Shown piece after piece: positions 10,722 through 20,779 of a DNA stretch of 64,000 bases. Every line of letters begins with the position of its first letter. Positions within the stretch are counted from its first letter, which is position 1. Source of the stretch: Methanosarcina horonobensis HB-1 = JCM 15518 (GTDB lineage: Archaea > Halobacteriota > Methanosarcinia > Methanosarcinales > Methanosarcinaceae); NCBI RefSeq assembly GCF_000970285.1, contig NZ_CP009516.1, positions 847,036-911,035 on the forward strand, written 5' to 3'. Under the pieces are notes generated by a model, which worked only from the letters and a program-made list of their open reading frames with translations, did not search any database and had not been told where the DNA came from. Made by a program: the position numbers and the translations under genes.

Positions 10722-11903
10722 TTAATTTATGAAATCAATAATCGATTCTTCGTGTTTTTTTCTGAGAGGTCCTGCAGTCTCTCCTTTTCTGGCTGCAAGT
10801 GATGCTCTTCCGAATCTCTTTTCCTGGATAGGATCAGCTTCGGCTCTGGACTCCAGGATTCCAGCTCCTGCCTGAGGGCCCAGGATCTGGGCAGACTGAA
10901 CACCTGTCATTATTGCCATTACCCGGACCTTGCCTTCGTAGTCTTCCCTTATTCTTGCGCCCCATATTACATTGGCACTCGAGGAAAGTTCATAGGTCAG
11001 CATGGAGGCAATTTCCTCAGCTTCCTTCAGGCTCAGGTCGGGCCCGCCTGTTACATGGACAAGGCTTCCGGTTGCACCTTTATAATCAACGTCAAGCAGG
11101 GGGTGGTTCAGGGCAGTCCGCACGACTTCAGTGCTCTTGTCCTGGCTCTTGGATTCCCCTACAAGCATTACGGCAACTCCGCCACAGCTCATGATTGTCC
11201 TGATGTCTGCATAGTCAAGATTGATCAGAGAGGGTACTGTAATAGTTTCAGTAATTCCCTTAACTGTTTCTGCAATTAACTGGTCCATTACTGAGAAAGC
11301 CTGGTCAATCGGAAGGTTGGGTACGTAATTGAGCAGCCTGTTATTGTCCAGGACGATTACAGTATCTGCTGCTCTGCGCAGGTCTTCAAGTCCTTCTTCG
11401 GCCTTGAATATGCGGGCTCTTTCGACCCTGAAGGGGCTTGAAACCATTCCTACAACGATTGCTCCCTGTTCTTTTGCGACTTCGGCAACTACCGGTGCAA
11501 CTCCTGTTCCAGTGCCTCCTCCAAGGCCTGCTGTAACGAAAACAAGGTCAACATCCTTTAAAACTTCCTCAAGAGTGCCTCTTGCAAGCTCTGCGGCTTT
11601 CTTTCCTGTTTCAGGATAGCCACCTGCTCCCAGGCCTCTTGTAAGAGTTTTTCCTACAAGGATTTTCTTGTCAGCCCTTACATTATCAAGATGCTGCTTG
11701 TCCGTGTTGATGCAGACTGTTTCTGCACCTTCAATCCCTATGTTGTAGAGACGGTTTACGGTATTGTTTCCTGCGCCCCCACACCCTACAATCATAATTC
11801 TCGGCTGTCCGAATTCTTCAAATTCTTCATCAGAGGAGGAGGTTTTTCGGTATTCCTTCTCTTTTTCGCTAAATTTCATTGCTTCCTGTACTATAGATTG
11901 CAA
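10722..11903 (-). CDS. ftsZ: Cell division GTPase FtsZ
   Basis: 393 residues. The nucleotide fold has [13 protein letters not shown] at 39-51, the tubulin signature GGGTGTG at 128-134 and the catalytic T7 loop NLDYAD at 228-233. It polymerises with GTP to form the division ring. I keep the TTG at 11903 as start: GAGGGG sits 6 bases upstream, and the opening SIVQEAM resembles the conserved N-terminal motif (xSIVxxA) of archaeal FtsZ1 proteins; ATG 11879 is the alternative. The C-terminal tail ends ESIIDFIN, a likely partner-binding tail. No second ftsZ or sepF is in the window. A G/C-rich imperfect palindrome lies upstream at about 11960-11981. Confidence 0.96.
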   Translation of the reverse strand: MQSIVQEAMKFSEKEKEYRKTSSSDEEFEEFGQPRIMIVGCGGAGNNTVNRLYNIGIEGAETVCINTDKQHLDNVRADKKILVGKTLTRGLGAGGYPETGKKAAELARGTLEEVLKDVDLVFVTAGLGGGTGTGVAPVVAEVAKEQGAIVVGMVSSPFRVERARIFKAEEGLEDLRRAADTVIVLDNNRLLNYVPNLPIDQAFSVMDQLIAETVKGITETITVPSLINLDYADIRTIMSCGGVAVMLVGESKSQDKSTEVVRTALNHPLLDVDYKGATGSLVHVTGGPDLSLKEAEEIASMLTYELSSSANVIWGARIREDYEGKVRVMAIMTGVQSAQILGPQAGAGILESRAEADPIQEKRFGRASLAARKGETAGPLRKKHEESIIDFIN

Positions 11904-12919
11904 TTTATCCCCTCGGCTGGATTTCTTTTGTTACATTATCTTATTTTTTTTCTTTGACTCCCCACCCTCATATTGGGGGGTAAATTTTGCTAATATCAAG
12001 TAAACTGGGGATAACCTGTAAAAACCTGGTAAAAGATTTTCATCCGTTATCTTTAATAAGTTGTCACTCTACTGATCTTAAACATTTCGGACATATTTAA
12101 ACAGTGATTTTAAATTGTATATGAAGTTTAAATACGCCATCCATAAATTTCATATATTTTACTTTTTTCCTGCTTTCAGTCCTGAACTCTCAGGGCAAAA
12201 AGGCAGAACACTTGCACAACTTTTATATACATCAACCTGAATTTTTCTAGAAAGTCTCGTTTTTCAGGAAAGCTGTCCTGATCGCACATGTCAGGGCAAT
12301 TTTTATTTTCTTTCTTGTCTGTTATTTTACTGCCATGCTTCCCTCAAATTCTTGAATATGTAGTATCTATACCACGTTTTCTTTGAGACTTCTAAACTGG
12401 AATACTTGCAATTTAATGAAACTGTTTATATTATTACTATTTAAGTAGAATTCTCATCTTAAAAACTTTTTCGGTATCTTTCGAAGATTTTGAGCCTCTT
12501 GCTTATTTTTTCCAGTACTGAGAAATAACTGCGCATAAGTGTTTATATAAATTTAAGTTCAATATTTTGAACTTCCTGCTAATCTTTTAAATTTTATTTA
12601 TCCATAACATACTCGATTTATTAATCCAATATATCAGCTCTAAATAACATATTTTGATTAATAAAAGGACAATAAGAAAGATCTGATACTTTTAAAACGA
12701 TAATAGGGGAGCTTAGTATAAAGTTCACTATACATTAAACCTCGTAATGTGATCCCGGAAATTTCGGGAAAGCTTTAAGACTGCAAAACCGTTTTTATCT
12801 TGAGTCGCTTTACCTTAATTCTTAGTGAAATTGGACTCAGGAAAAGTTTTAAGTTATTTATTAACTTTCCTATATCTTCCTCAAAAGTTCCCATTTCTTT
12901 TGATTCAGGAGTCAGAAAC
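11904..12919. other. Divergent gene-free region between ftsZ and the HAD gene
   Basis: About 1 kb of AT-rich DNA carrying the promoters of ftsZ (minus) and the HAD phosphatase (plus). It holds a hairpin-capable CCCCACCCTCATATTGGGG (about 11961-11979), a short hairpin TCCTGA/TCAGG near 12273-12293 before a T-tract, and a palindrome TCCCGGAAATTTCGGGA at about 12753-12769. In-frame codons upstream of 12920 are open back to 12800, but the sequence there looks non-coding. No gene seen. Confidence 0.4.
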
Positions 12920-13597
12920 GTGTTAAAAGCATTAATTTTTGATATGGATGGGGTTTTAGTAGATTCCATGCCTTTTCATGCAGCAGCCTGGAAGAAGGCT
13001 TTCCTTGATATGGGTATGAAAATTCAGGATGAGGATATCTATGCAATCGAGGGTTCAAATCCCAGAAACGGTCTTCCCCTGCTGATCAGAAAAGCCAGAA
13101 AAGAGCCGGATGATTTTGACTTTGAAACGATCACGACAATTTACAGGCAAGAGTTTAAACGAATTTTCGAACTGAAGGCTTTCGATGGAATGAAAGAGTG
13201 CCTTGAACTTCTTAAATCACGTTATCTGCTTTCAGTAGTCTCAGGTTCTGATCACTTTATCGTTCACGGGATTCTTGACCAGCTTTTTCCCGGGATATTT
13301 GATGCTGTTGTCACAGGAGACGATGTTCTGAACTCAAAGCCCCATCCGGATCCTTTTCTTAAAGCGGTTGAACTTCTTAATGTCGGAAAAAAAGAGTGTA
13401 TTGTGATCGAAAATGCCACTCTGGGTGTAGAAGCTGCAAAAAAAGCTGACATTTACTGCATAGGCGTCCCCACATACGTAAAACCTTCAGAGCTTAATAA
13501 AGCGGATCTTGTGGTGGGAGATCATAAAAAATTGATGGAACATCTCCTTAGCCTTGAGACTTTATTCAGCCCTGAACTTGTTCTCAGGCGCAGGTGA
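12920..13597 (+). CDS. HAD-family phosphatase (beta-phosphoglucomutase-like)
   Basis: 225 residues starting at GTG 12920, which has AGGAG 8 bases upstream; the open frame back to 12800 lacks a ribosome site and was excluded. Motif I is FDMDGVLVDS (Asp nucleophile and acid/base Asp), motif II VVSGSD, motif III Lys in NSKPHPDPF, and motif IV IENATLGVEAAKKA, where the usual second acidic residue pair is replaced by E-N. The alpha-helical cap lies between motifs I and II (roughly residues 16-80), as in the phosphoglucomutase/phosphoglycolate group. Substrates of this group are small phosphorylated sugars; which one is not evident. It stands alone, divergent from ftsZ. Confidence 0.85.
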   Translation: MLKALIFDMDGVLVDSMPFHAAAWKKAFLDMGMKIQDEDIYAIEGSNPRNGLPLLIRKARKEPDDFDFETITTIYRQEFKRIFELKAFDGMKECLELLKSRYLLSVVSGSDHFIVHGILDQLFPGIFDAVVTGDDVLNSKPHPDPFLKAVELLNVGKKECIVIENATLGVEAAKKADIYCIGVPTYVKPSELNKADLVVGDHKKLMEHLLSLETLFSPELVLRRR

Positions 13598-13720
13598 TAA
13601 AAGAAATTCCGTAGAAGCTTTACCTACCTGTAAAAAGCTTATTAATTAGTAATTTTAATTAGTATTCGTCAATTCTTTTTAATTAATATTTTGTAGAAAA
13701 AGAGTGTGGCCCCTGAGGGG

Positions 13721-15634
13721 TCACAGCAGTCTTACTGTTTCGAGGTTTGTGAGAGCGCGGGTCTCTATCTTCAGTTTCTTATATACGGAACTTGCAAGGT
13801 CCACACAGGCTTTTTCGTCTCCGTGTTCGGTGAATACTCTTTCCGGACGGGGCTGCATTCTTTTAACGTACTCCATAAGCTGCCTCCTGTCCGAGTGGCC
13901 TGAGAAGCCGTCTACAACCTGCACTTCTATGTTCATTTTCAGCATTTCGGTGCTTCCGTTCTTTCCTGTCATTGGGATTTCTTTCCATCCCTTCTGGATC
14001 CTGCGCCCTACTGTCCCGTCAGCCTGGTAACCTACGAATACGAGGGTATTACGCGGGTCTTCGGCAAAGGCCCTGAAATAGTCCATAACAGGTCCTCCAT
14101 TCATCATACCCGAGGTTGAAAGAATTACACAGGGGTGAGGGTTCTGGATAATCTTCTGGCGTGCTTCATGAGAGTCAACGGGTTTGAAGCATTCGGACAG
14201 GAAGGGATTCTGTCCTTTCTGGAAGATCAGTTTCCTTAAATCGTTATTAAGGTACTCGGGATGGGTTGCATGGATTGCAGTTGCCTCCCAGATCATTCCA
14301 TCAAGGTAGACCGGAACTTCAGGGATAAGCCCTTTCCTTATGGACTCTTCGAGCACAATCATAACTTCCTGGCTTCTGCCCACCGCAAAAGCAGGGATAA
14401 GTGCGATTCCTCCGCGCTCAATGGTATTCTTTACGACCATCTGCAGATGCTTTTCTGCATCCTTGAGTGCAGGCTGGAAGGCATTGGAATTTCCATAAGT
14501 AGCCTCACTGATAACCGTTTCAACCCTTGGGAACTTATTGACCGCAGGGTCAAAAAGCCTGGTTTTCTCATACTTGTAATCTCCTGTAAAGACCACATTA
14601 TGTAGTCCGTCTCCTATATGGAAGTGGGAAATTGCCGAGCCCAGGATATGACCTGCATTGTGGAAAGTCAATTTTATGTCAGGGGCGATGTCTGTTACTT
14701 CTTCGTAGTCCAAAGGTATGGTGTGTTTGAGGGTCTTTGCTACCATCCCTGATTCGTAGGGAATCTTCTTCCCTTCTTTAGCTGCCACATCGATGTAATC
14801 GAGCTGGAGCAGCACCATGAGGTCCCTTGTGGGAGGCGTACAGTAGACAGGCCCTTCGTACCCGTACTTAAAGAGCAGGGGAACGAGTCCCTGGTGGTCA
14901 AGATGAGCATGAGTTACTATCACGGCGTCTATCTGGTTTAACGGGAAAACTTCAGGAACATAAAGAAAAGGCGTCATATTTTCATCAGAACCCACATTAA
15001 CTCCGCAGTCAATCAGGATTCTGGACTCAGGAGTAGAAAGCAAAAAGCAGCTTCTACCTACTTCTTTACATCCCCCGAGGGCTGTAACCCTTACCCACTG
15101 GTCTTTTGAGGTACACTCCCTGTGAATTTTCCTCCCCACTGTCTTCAAGATTTCCTTTCTTTCTTTGAGGTTGTTCCTCATGAACTCCCTGATGTTTTTC
15201 ACTGTACGGGACTTAATAGGAGGAGTCCTGACAACTTTGGGAATCCAGCCGATCTGCTTCGTAATCTCTCTAAGGGTTGCGCCATGTTTTCCTATTACAA
15301 GCCCGGGCTTTTCGGCTTCGATGATTACTTCCCCGGAATCGGGGTCAAAATAATAGCTCGAGATTACGGATTCTTTTGGAACAACTTCTTCAATTATAGA
15401 AATAGAGTCCTCAGGAGTTGCAAGCACCCTGGGGTCAGGACGCATGGCTATCCGCGTTCTGAGTTCTTTTGCCAGGTTGCGGATTATATTCCCGTCGTCT
15501 GCGAATTTTCTGGGCTCTTCTGTGTACAGGACAAGCTGAGGGCCTTCGAATTCGACGTCGGTAATGGTTACTCCTGCAGGTAGATTTTTCTCAATTTTGT
15601 GTTTGAGGTCTAATAGCACGTCTTCTATAGGCAT
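13721..15634 (-). CDS. fttA: Transcription termination factor / ribonuclease FttA (aCPSF1), KH plus beta-CASP
   Basis: 637 residues. The N-terminal part carries KH-type RNA-binding repeats with GLVIGKHG at 111-118; the metallo-beta-lactamase core follows, with HAHLDH (242-247) binding zinc, AGHILGSA, FTGDYKY, then the beta-CASP region with SEATYGN, AFAVGRSQE, STSGMMNGGP, and a final GFSGHSDR and EHGD. This is the archaeal CPSF73 homologue; family members cleave RNA and, as FttA, trigger transcription termination across archaea. The full length and all zinc ligands are present, so it should be active. It is followed on the other strand by the HAD gene and preceded by psmB. Confidence 0.95.
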   Translation of the reverse strand: MPIEDVLLDLKHKIEKNLPAGVTITDVEFEGPQLVLYTEEPRKFADDGNIIRNLAKELRTRIAMRPDPRVLATPEDSISIIEEVVPKESVISSYYFDPDSGEVIIEAEKPGLVIGKHGATLREITKQIGWIPKVVRTPPIKSRTVKNIREFMRNNLKERKEILKTVGRKIHRECTSKDQWVRVTALGGCKEVGRSCFLLSTPESRILIDCGVNVGSDENMTPFLYVPEVFPLNQIDAVIVTHAHLDHQGLVPLLFKYGYEGPVYCTPPTRDLMVLLQLDYIDVAAKEGKKIPYESGMVAKTLKHTIPLDYEEVTDIAPDIKLTFHNAGHILGSAISHFHIGDGLHNVVFTGDYKYEKTRLFDPAVNKFPRVETVISEATYGNSNAFQPALKDAEKHLQMVVKNTIERGGIALIPAFAVGRSQEVMIVLEESIRKGLIPEVPVYLDGMIWEATAIHATHPEYLNNDLRKLIFQKGQNPFLSECFKPVDSHEARQKIIQNPHPCVILSTSGMMNGGPVMDYFRAFAEDPRNTLVFVGYQADGTVGRRIQKGWKEIPMTGKNGSTEMLKMNIEVQVVDGFSGHSDRRQLMEYVKRMQPRPERVFTEHGDEKACVDLASSVYKKLKIETRALTNLETVRLL

Positions 15635-15744
15635 TAAGAATCTTCCTTTTTGTCAAAAAATCAAAAAGTATCTGGATGTTGAAAAAATAATATTTGAAAA
15701 AGGTGTTAGTTTATATATTTAAAATAAAAAACCAACAGAAATTA

Positions 15745-16377
15745 TTAGTTTAATGAAGCCCTTCTGGATTTTACTTCTTCAGGATCCAACCTTTTGAATG
15801 CCTCCTTTGTAATTACGACTACATCGATATTTTCTCCGGAAGCTGAGTCTCTTTTCGTTGCATTGTGGATCGCCCGGATCGCAAGGTCAAGACCTTCTTT
15901 TACAGCCATATCCTCTTTGTACTGGTCTTCCAGTACTCCGTAAGCCATGGGAGAACCTGAACCGGTTGCCGAAATCCTTGTCTCTTCAATACTTCCTCCC
16001 AGCGGATCCAGCGAGTATATTGCGGGTCCGTTTTTGTCGACCCCTCCTATAAGGAGCTGAACCATCATGGGATAATAGCGGTTAGCATTTAAGAAGTTCG
16101 ACATCAAAGTGGCAATTCCTTTGATTGTCATGGATTCGTTCCTGCGCATTTTGTAGAGCTGTGACTCCACACTTACCAATCGCACAAGCTGCTGGGCATC
16201 CCCTACCGAACCGGCAGTGGTCATCCCTACCAGGTCATCGATCTGGTAAACTTTCTTTGCAGTTTTGCTTGCGATGAAATGCCCCATTGTGGCTCGCTGT
16301 TCACTTGCGAGCACAATTCCGTCGGTACAAACTACTCCTACGGTAGTTGTGCCCTTTAAATATTTGTCATTATCCAT
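15745..16377 (-). CDS. psmB: Proteasome subunit beta
   Basis: 210 residues. The short propeptide MDNDKYLKG is followed by TTTVGV, so autocleavage before Thr10 exposes the catalytic N-terminal threonine of the 20S proteasome. The lysine equivalent and the [13 protein letters not shown] stretch are in place. I prefer ATG 16377 to ATG 16383 because the ribosome site GAGG sits 8 bases from it and would abut the outer ATG. The gene would form the inner rings with an alpha subunit encoded elsewhere. Confidence 0.96.
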   Translation of the reverse strand: MDNDKYLKGTTTVGVVCTDGIVLASEQRATMGHFIASKTAKKVYQIDDLVGMTTAGSVGDAQQLVRLVSVESQLYKMRRNESMTIKGIATLMSNFLNANRYYPMMVQLLIGGVDKNGPAIYSLDPLGGSIEETRISATGSGSPMAYGVLEDQYKEDMAVKEGLDLAIRAIHNATKRDSASGENIDVVVITKEAFKRLDPEEVKSRRASLN

Positions 16378-16649
16378 AAACATACCCTCATAATAAGCTG
16401 AAAATGAGAAAATGGCGCTAAAAAAAATGTTTTGGTTGAGGTGAGCATTTTTAGCTTAAATCGCAGGATTTAGCAATCCATTATCTCATTATTAATATCG
16501 CTATATATAAGTTTTCCTCCTTATTTTCTAAATGCGTTTGCATTTAAAATCGGAAGATTAATTCGATAAAATAATTTCTCTGTTTTTTAAATAATTTCTC
16601 TGTTTTTTATCACTGAACATCATTCATTATTGCTGCAGAAATCCGAAAT

Positions 16650-17162
16650 TTAGCTTGAAAGCCTTTCTACTTCTTCAGCCAGTTTCTTTACCCTCTGAAT
16701 TACATGTTCAGATACATTTTTTTTACGCATGAGCTCTAATCTTTCCTGTATCGTTATTCTGTTTGTTCCTTTTACAAGGTTGTCTGCATGCGCAACGATC
16801 TTTTCCTCCAGACGCCTGGGGAAATAATCGTCTTCAGGAAGTCCTAATTCTTTTGCTTCTTCTTTTGAGATCCCGGCTCCGATGTGCCTTTTTATTATTT
16901 CGGCAACTTCAGGTTCGATTCCTTTGCCTGTAGCCAGCCTGAACCCTTCAACTGCATGAGCAATCTCATGTGTCCTGCACCTTCCAGAATCATGCAAAAG
17001 AGCCCCTGCTTCTACAAGCTCCAGATCCACATCCCGTCCTGCTGCTTTTATTTTTTCTGCAATCTCTACTGCCAGTGAGGCAACCTCTTTACAGTGCTCG
17101 ATTACATTCGGGGTACAGCCAGATTCTTCAAGCAACTTTATTGCTTCGGCTCGTGTGGTCAA
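16650..17162 (-). CDS. HD-domain metal-dependent hydrolase (TIGR00295-like)
   Basis: 170 residues. HD-domain ligands are His23 (VIEHCKEVA), the His-Asp pair in GALLHDSGR, His in IAHAVEGF and RHIGAG, and a final Asp in VAHADNLV. The arrangement matches the small archaeal HDIG-type family. Such proteins hydrolyse phosphate esters of nucleotides or cyclic nucleotides; the true substrate is not known. Start TTG 17162 has AAGGGA upstream. It begins 10 bases after the tfe stop, so the two are almost surely co-transcribed. Confidence 0.85.
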   Translation of the reverse strand: MTTRAEAIKLLEESGCTPNVIEHCKEVASLAVEIAEKIKAAGRDVDLELVEAGALLHDSGRCRTHEIAHAVEGFRLATGKGIEPEVAEIIKRHIGAGISKEEAKELGLPEDDYFPRRLEEKIVAHADNLVKGTNRITIQERLELMRKKNVSEHVIQRVKKLAEEVERLSS

Positions 17163-17172
17163 GATAAATCCC

Positions 17173-17676
17173 TTATACGGAACTCAAAGCTTCTACACGC
17201 TTTTTCAGGGCTCCCACAAACTGGGAGTTATCGTAGAAGACCAGGTCTTCCCCGCACATTGGGCAGAGAAATTCTGTTTCCGTTGCTTCGTCAAAAAGAA
17301 GGCGAACACAACCCTGCGGGCAAACGTAAAACACATTATTTTCTTCGAAATCAAGACGAGTCTTCAGATTCCTCAGCAGTTTTTTCTTTTCTCTCATAAG
17401 CTGATGCTCTATATCGGTGAAGTCCAGATGCCAGAGATAAGTCAGCCATCCGCTGTTAGAATCTCTTTCCCTTACAACTATTGCAAATTTATTTTCATAA
17501 AGTATAAAAAGAGTTCTTCTCACGGTATTCAGCAGAACTCCGGTCTTATTAGCAATTTCTTCATCCGTGACATTGCCTTCGGGCATCTGTTCTATCATTT
17601 TAAGCCCATCATCCCCTACAAGGCTCCTGAGGTATCCTCTAATTACCTTGTCATTCAAATCGACCAAAGTGTTCAC
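17173..17676 (-). CDS. tfe: Transcription initiation factor TFE (alpha subunit)
   Basis: 167 residues with an N-terminal winged helix (VTDEEIANKTGVLLNTVRRTL) and a C-terminal zinc ribbon formed by CPQGC and CPMCG. This is the archaeal homologue of the TFIIE alpha subunit, which helps RNA polymerase melt promoters with TBP and TFB. The linker contains a charged helix (REKKKLLRNLKTRL). Start is GTG 17676 with AAGGGA 8 bases upstream. It is immediately followed by the HD-domain gene in the same transcript. Confidence 0.95.
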   Translation of the reverse strand: MNTLVDLNDKVIRGYLRSLVGDDGLKMIEQMPEGNVTDEEIANKTGVLLNTVRRTLFILYENKFAIVVRERDSNSGWLTYLWHLDFTDIEHQLMREKKKLLRNLKTRLDFEENNVFYVCPQGCVRLLFDEATETEFLCPMCGEDLVFYDNSQFVGALKKRVEALSSV

Positions 17677-17787
17677 CTCGCAAATCCCTTATATGAATCG
17701 AACATACCAGTATTAAAGTTTACATTAAAAGTTTTCTCTAAAAGACTGTTCATTTCTGGAAAAAACTGTACTTTCGGCAACTGAGCC

Positions 17788-18987
17788 TTATGCTTCTCCT
17801 GCAGGGCTCAGGGATTCTCTTTCTTCTTTCGTTTGATCTGCAATAAATGTCTTTATCCTCTCTGCCCCTCCTTCGAGAGATCGGACTGCCTCATCTCTTG
17901 TTGAGGCGAATGCAAACAGCGAAGTTAAAGGCCAGTCGGGCTCGATAACAGTTCCCTGGGACGGAATATCCGCGCTTTTTTCCCTAAGAATGAATTCCAT
18001 GAGTTTTCTGTCTATAAAAAGTTCTCGATCCGAGTAAAGAACTCCTCTAACGGCAAATAGTTTTGCTTCTGGTTTTTCCGGAAGTTCCCCTCTAAAGCAG
18101 CCGACATGGGCTTCAAAGAGATTAATTCCCATTGCCTTCTCAACAGTATCCAGACTTCCCTGGAATCTCGGGTTTACTTCAAGTACTACAGGTCCTTTTT
18201 CAGTCACCAGAAAGTCAACCCCATTTGAACCAAGAAGTCCGAGTTCAAGCACCAGTTCTTCTGCAAGAGTTTCCATTTCCTTCGCGTACTCTGTTCTGAA
18301 AGGAGTTATGTTTCCGCAGTAGGCAAATGGCAGCTTCGAGAGCCAGGATGTCCCTATCAGCTGTTCATTTACGGCAACTGCCAGAGATTCGTCTTTTGTA
18401 GAAAGCAAAGAGACGCTTGCAGGTTTTCCTTCCAGAAACTGCTGAACCAAGATTTCTTTTTCTGTGAACCCCTGATCCATCCTGGATAACTCTTCTAAAA
18501 CTGCCAGCATTTCCTGCCTGTTCTTTGCAACCCTGTTAAATATTCCTCCTCCTCCTGTAGCAGGTTTGAGAATTACAGGGTATTCGATTGTGTCAAGCTC
18601 ATCAGGAGAATAACAGCAAGGGTGTGGTATCCCCAGAGCTTCAAGCCTTTTTGCAAGGTGTGATTTGTTTGAAGCTTCCTGTGCTGCTTCAGGGCTGCTG
18701 GCAAGTACCGGGCAGGGGAAACTGTGCATATTCAGCGTCTCCATTCCAGAGCCGGTTACGATGGCGTCAAAGCCAAGCCCGAAGGCTTTCATCTGAGCTA
18801 TTATCCAGTTAGGGTCAAGCTGACGGAGTTCTCCTGAAGTCCTGCACTCAAGAAGAGCTGATGCATATGCACATTCCTGCAGGTCAAGATCGCGAAAAGC
18901 ATCTATAGAGCAGACAGTATAACCTGCCCTGCTTGCAGAGCAGACAATGTTTCGAGTGTCAAACCCAATTACAAGGATATTTTGCAT
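17788..18987 (-). CDS. ATP-grasp domain protein (carboligase-like, COG2232 type)
   Basis: 399 residues from ATG 18987 (MQNILVIGFDTRN), which has GAGGAAAA directly upstream; the open frame to 19056 would overlap nmd3 and was dropped. The fold reads as a pre-ATP-grasp domain (1-110), then ATP-binding PVILKPATGGGGIFN, a later FLVTEKGPVVLEVNPRFQGSLD with the Mg-binding E-x-N, and a C-terminal region. Enzymes of this group ligate a carboxylate to an amine or thiol using ATP; methanogens use several for coenzyme synthesis (F420, methanopterin, methanofuran). The substrate here cannot be read off. It starts 22 bases after the nmd3 stop, suggesting one operon. Confidence 0.8.
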   Translation of the reverse strand: MQNILVIGFDTRNIVCSASRAGYTVCSIDAFRDLDLQECAYASALLECRTSGELRQLDPNWIIAQMKAFGLGFDAIVTGSGMETLNMHSFPCPVLASSPEAAQEASNKSHLAKRLEALGIPHPCCYSPDELDTIEYPVILKPATGGGGIFNRVAKNRQEMLAVLEELSRMDQGFTEKEILVQQFLEGKPASVSLLSTKDESLAVAVNEQLIGTSWLSKLPFAYCGNITPFRTEYAKEMETLAEELVLELGLLGSNGVDFLVTEKGPVVLEVNPRFQGSLDTVEKAMGINLFEAHVGCFRGELPEKPEAKLFAVRGVLYSDRELFIDRKLMEFILREKSADIPSQGTVIEPDWPLTSLFAFASTRDEAVRSLEGGAERIKTFIADQTKEERESLSPAGEA

Positions 18988-19009
18988 TTTTCCTCTTTTT
19001 CTGGATTTT

Positions 19010-20074
19010 TCATTTTTCCTGCGGAACTTCGGAGTGTGCCAGTGCAAAGATTCCATACTCTGTTTTCAGAACGGGGATTTCGCTGCCTGCCTCTGCGTTG
19101 AAGAACATTGGTTTTTTTATTGCAACAGTTTCATAGGTTTCAGGATCAAGCACAAGAATTGCATTCCCTTCAATTGAGACCAGAACTGTAAGGACTGCAT
19201 CCCCAATGTTTGCAATTTTCTCTGCACCTTTAAGTTCTTCAGGAGTTGAGATAAATCGAGAGCCGTCTTCAAGGCTTATCCCGTGGACCTTCTTGCCTGA
19301 ACTTCGTATCTGGATAATTCTCCCTCTAAACTTTATTACGTCCCCTGGTCTGAACTCTGGAAGGCGCATGGCAAAAGTAATTCTGTACAGATTTTTCCCA
19401 TCTTTCATGCCAACAAGAGTTGGGGATTCGGAAAAACTGCCTCCCAGCTCAGAGATGATCATGCGGCAGACCTGCCTGCTGGCATTCATTGAGCCCATGT
19501 AAAGATCAACGCCTTCTTTTTGCTCCTGGTAGTCACTTATAAATGCAAGGCGGTCACCTTTTTTCTTCATGCTATTCATGGCTTCCCTGGCTATTAAAGT
19601 ACAGCGCCTTTTTTCTTCTTCAGTAGGGAACCTGCCTGCTGCCCTTACCTGGATGATTGCTTCAAAATATCCTCCGGACTCACGGCTGCACATATCGCAG
19701 GCTGTCCGCTGAACCCTTACTTCGGTTTCAGCTTCTGCATGGACTGGCTCGTCTTTTACAACCGCATCTACTTCAGCTTTCACCCTGTATATGTAAGGTG
19801 TAATTTCCTTCGGTTCCAGGTAGAGTTCTACATCTCCGGCTTCACTGTGGATAAAAAGGGTGTTTTCTACGGCTTTCAGCACCACTTCTTCCAGATTGCC
19901 TGCATCTTCCCAGCGGCTCCTGTGGAAATATGCTCCGCAGCTGGAACAGATCCTTACATGGAGTACAAGGGGTAGCTCGATTAGTCTGAAGCTTTCAAAG
20001 AAACAGTCCCTGCAAATGGAATCAAATAGTTTGTCGCATTCTGTGCCACATTTGGGGCATGTAATGAAATTCAT
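19010..20074 (-). CDS. NMD3-family ribosome-associated zinc protein
   Basis: 354 residues with the NMD3 N-terminal zinc motifs: FITCPKCGTEC, CRDC, ICSSCGAYFHRS and CDMCSRESGGYFEAIIQVR. In eukaryotes NMD3 is the export adaptor of the 60S subunit; the archaeal form is thought to take part in large-subunit maturation or anti-association. The C-terminal half includes an OB-like strand region (PGDVIKFRGRIIQIRSSGKKVHGISL). The ATP-grasp gene lies 22 bases downstream on the same strand. Confidence 0.9.
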   Translation of the reverse strand: MNFITCPKCGTECDKLFDSICRDCFFESFRLIELPLVLHVRICSSCGAYFHRSRWEDAGNLEEVVLKAVENTLFIHSEAGDVELYLEPKEITPYIYRVKAEVDAVVKDEPVHAEAETEVRVQRTACDMCSRESGGYFEAIIQVRAAGRFPTEEEKRRCTLIAREAMNSMKKKGDRLAFISDYQEQKEGVDLYMGSMNASRQVCRMIISELGGSFSESPTLVGMKDGKNLYRITFAMRLPEFRPGDVIKFRGRIIQIRSSGKKVHGISLEDGSRFISTPEELKGAEKIANIGDAVLTVLVSIEGNAILVLDPETYETVAIKKPMFFNAEAGSEIPVLKTEYGIFALAHSEVPQEK

Positions 20075-20437
20075 TTATAATCCTTACTGATAATCTTCTT
20101 GGAGTAATAGCTTTCAAAATATTCAGAAAATAATTTTTTGAGTATTGCCGAGCAGTTCACCTTTTAAGTACTCTCATGTTATTTAAGAATAGCTGGATCT
20201 GCAATTCTCTCTTTATTTATGTATTGGTGTCTGGACTGAAATACATTCTTAGACCAGCCGTCGATGCATTGAATTTCTAAATAATTGTTAAAAAAATATA
20301 TATTTTATAAACATGTTAAATAGGCTTTTTCATTATATAAACATTTGTATAATTTTATCCGGCATCGATAGCCTCTGGCGTTTCGTATCCTTACAGGGCA
20401 TGAAAATTTCAACGAATTTTTGAGATTATTTTCTCTA
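20075..20437. other. Gene-free AT-rich stretch
   Basis: Holds the nmd3 promoter region on the minus strand and the 3' end of the flippase operon. Long A/T runs near 20288-20345. I see no gene or strong structure. Confidence 0.3.
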
Positions 20438-20779
20438 TTATATATTGAATATTATCACACCAGATACAATAAGCCCTATGGCAATTATTTTATTAATGTC
20501 TATTTTCTCACAGAGCACCAATTTCGAAAGGATAAGTACCAGAACGAATTTTAAAGAGGTAGTCGTATAAAATAATTTTAATGGAATTTCCTTAAGTGCA
20601 TATACTGTAAAAATAGTCACCACTATATACAAAAAATATGCAGTAAATGTACAGGGATTTATATACGCTGAAATAAGTTTTTTTTGAGAAGACTGTTTTG
20701 CTCCCATCTTCAAAAGGATCTGACTGATACCTGTGAATGCGATTACCAGTATCAAATAAAATGTAGAAGAAGTAATCAC
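20438..20779 (-). CDS. EmrE/ArnF-like small membrane transporter subunit
   Basis: 113 residues, four predicted membrane helices (about 6-22, 42-62, 70-90, 95-112). It looks like the small drug/metabolite transporters, including the ArnE/ArnF pair that flips a lipid-linked aminosugar. Its ATG overlaps the stop of the preceding gene by four bases (20776-20779), indicating translational coupling and a heterodimer with it. The upstream glycosyltransferase suggests that the cargo is a polyprenyl-phosphate sugar. The family is fairly sure; the cargo is inferred. Confidence 0.75.
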   Translation of the reverse strand: MITSSTFYLILVIAFTGISQILLKMGAKQSSQKKLISAYINPCTFTAYFLYIVVTIFTVYALKEIPLKLFYTTTSLKFVLVLILSKLVLCEKIDINKIIAIGLIVSGVIIFNI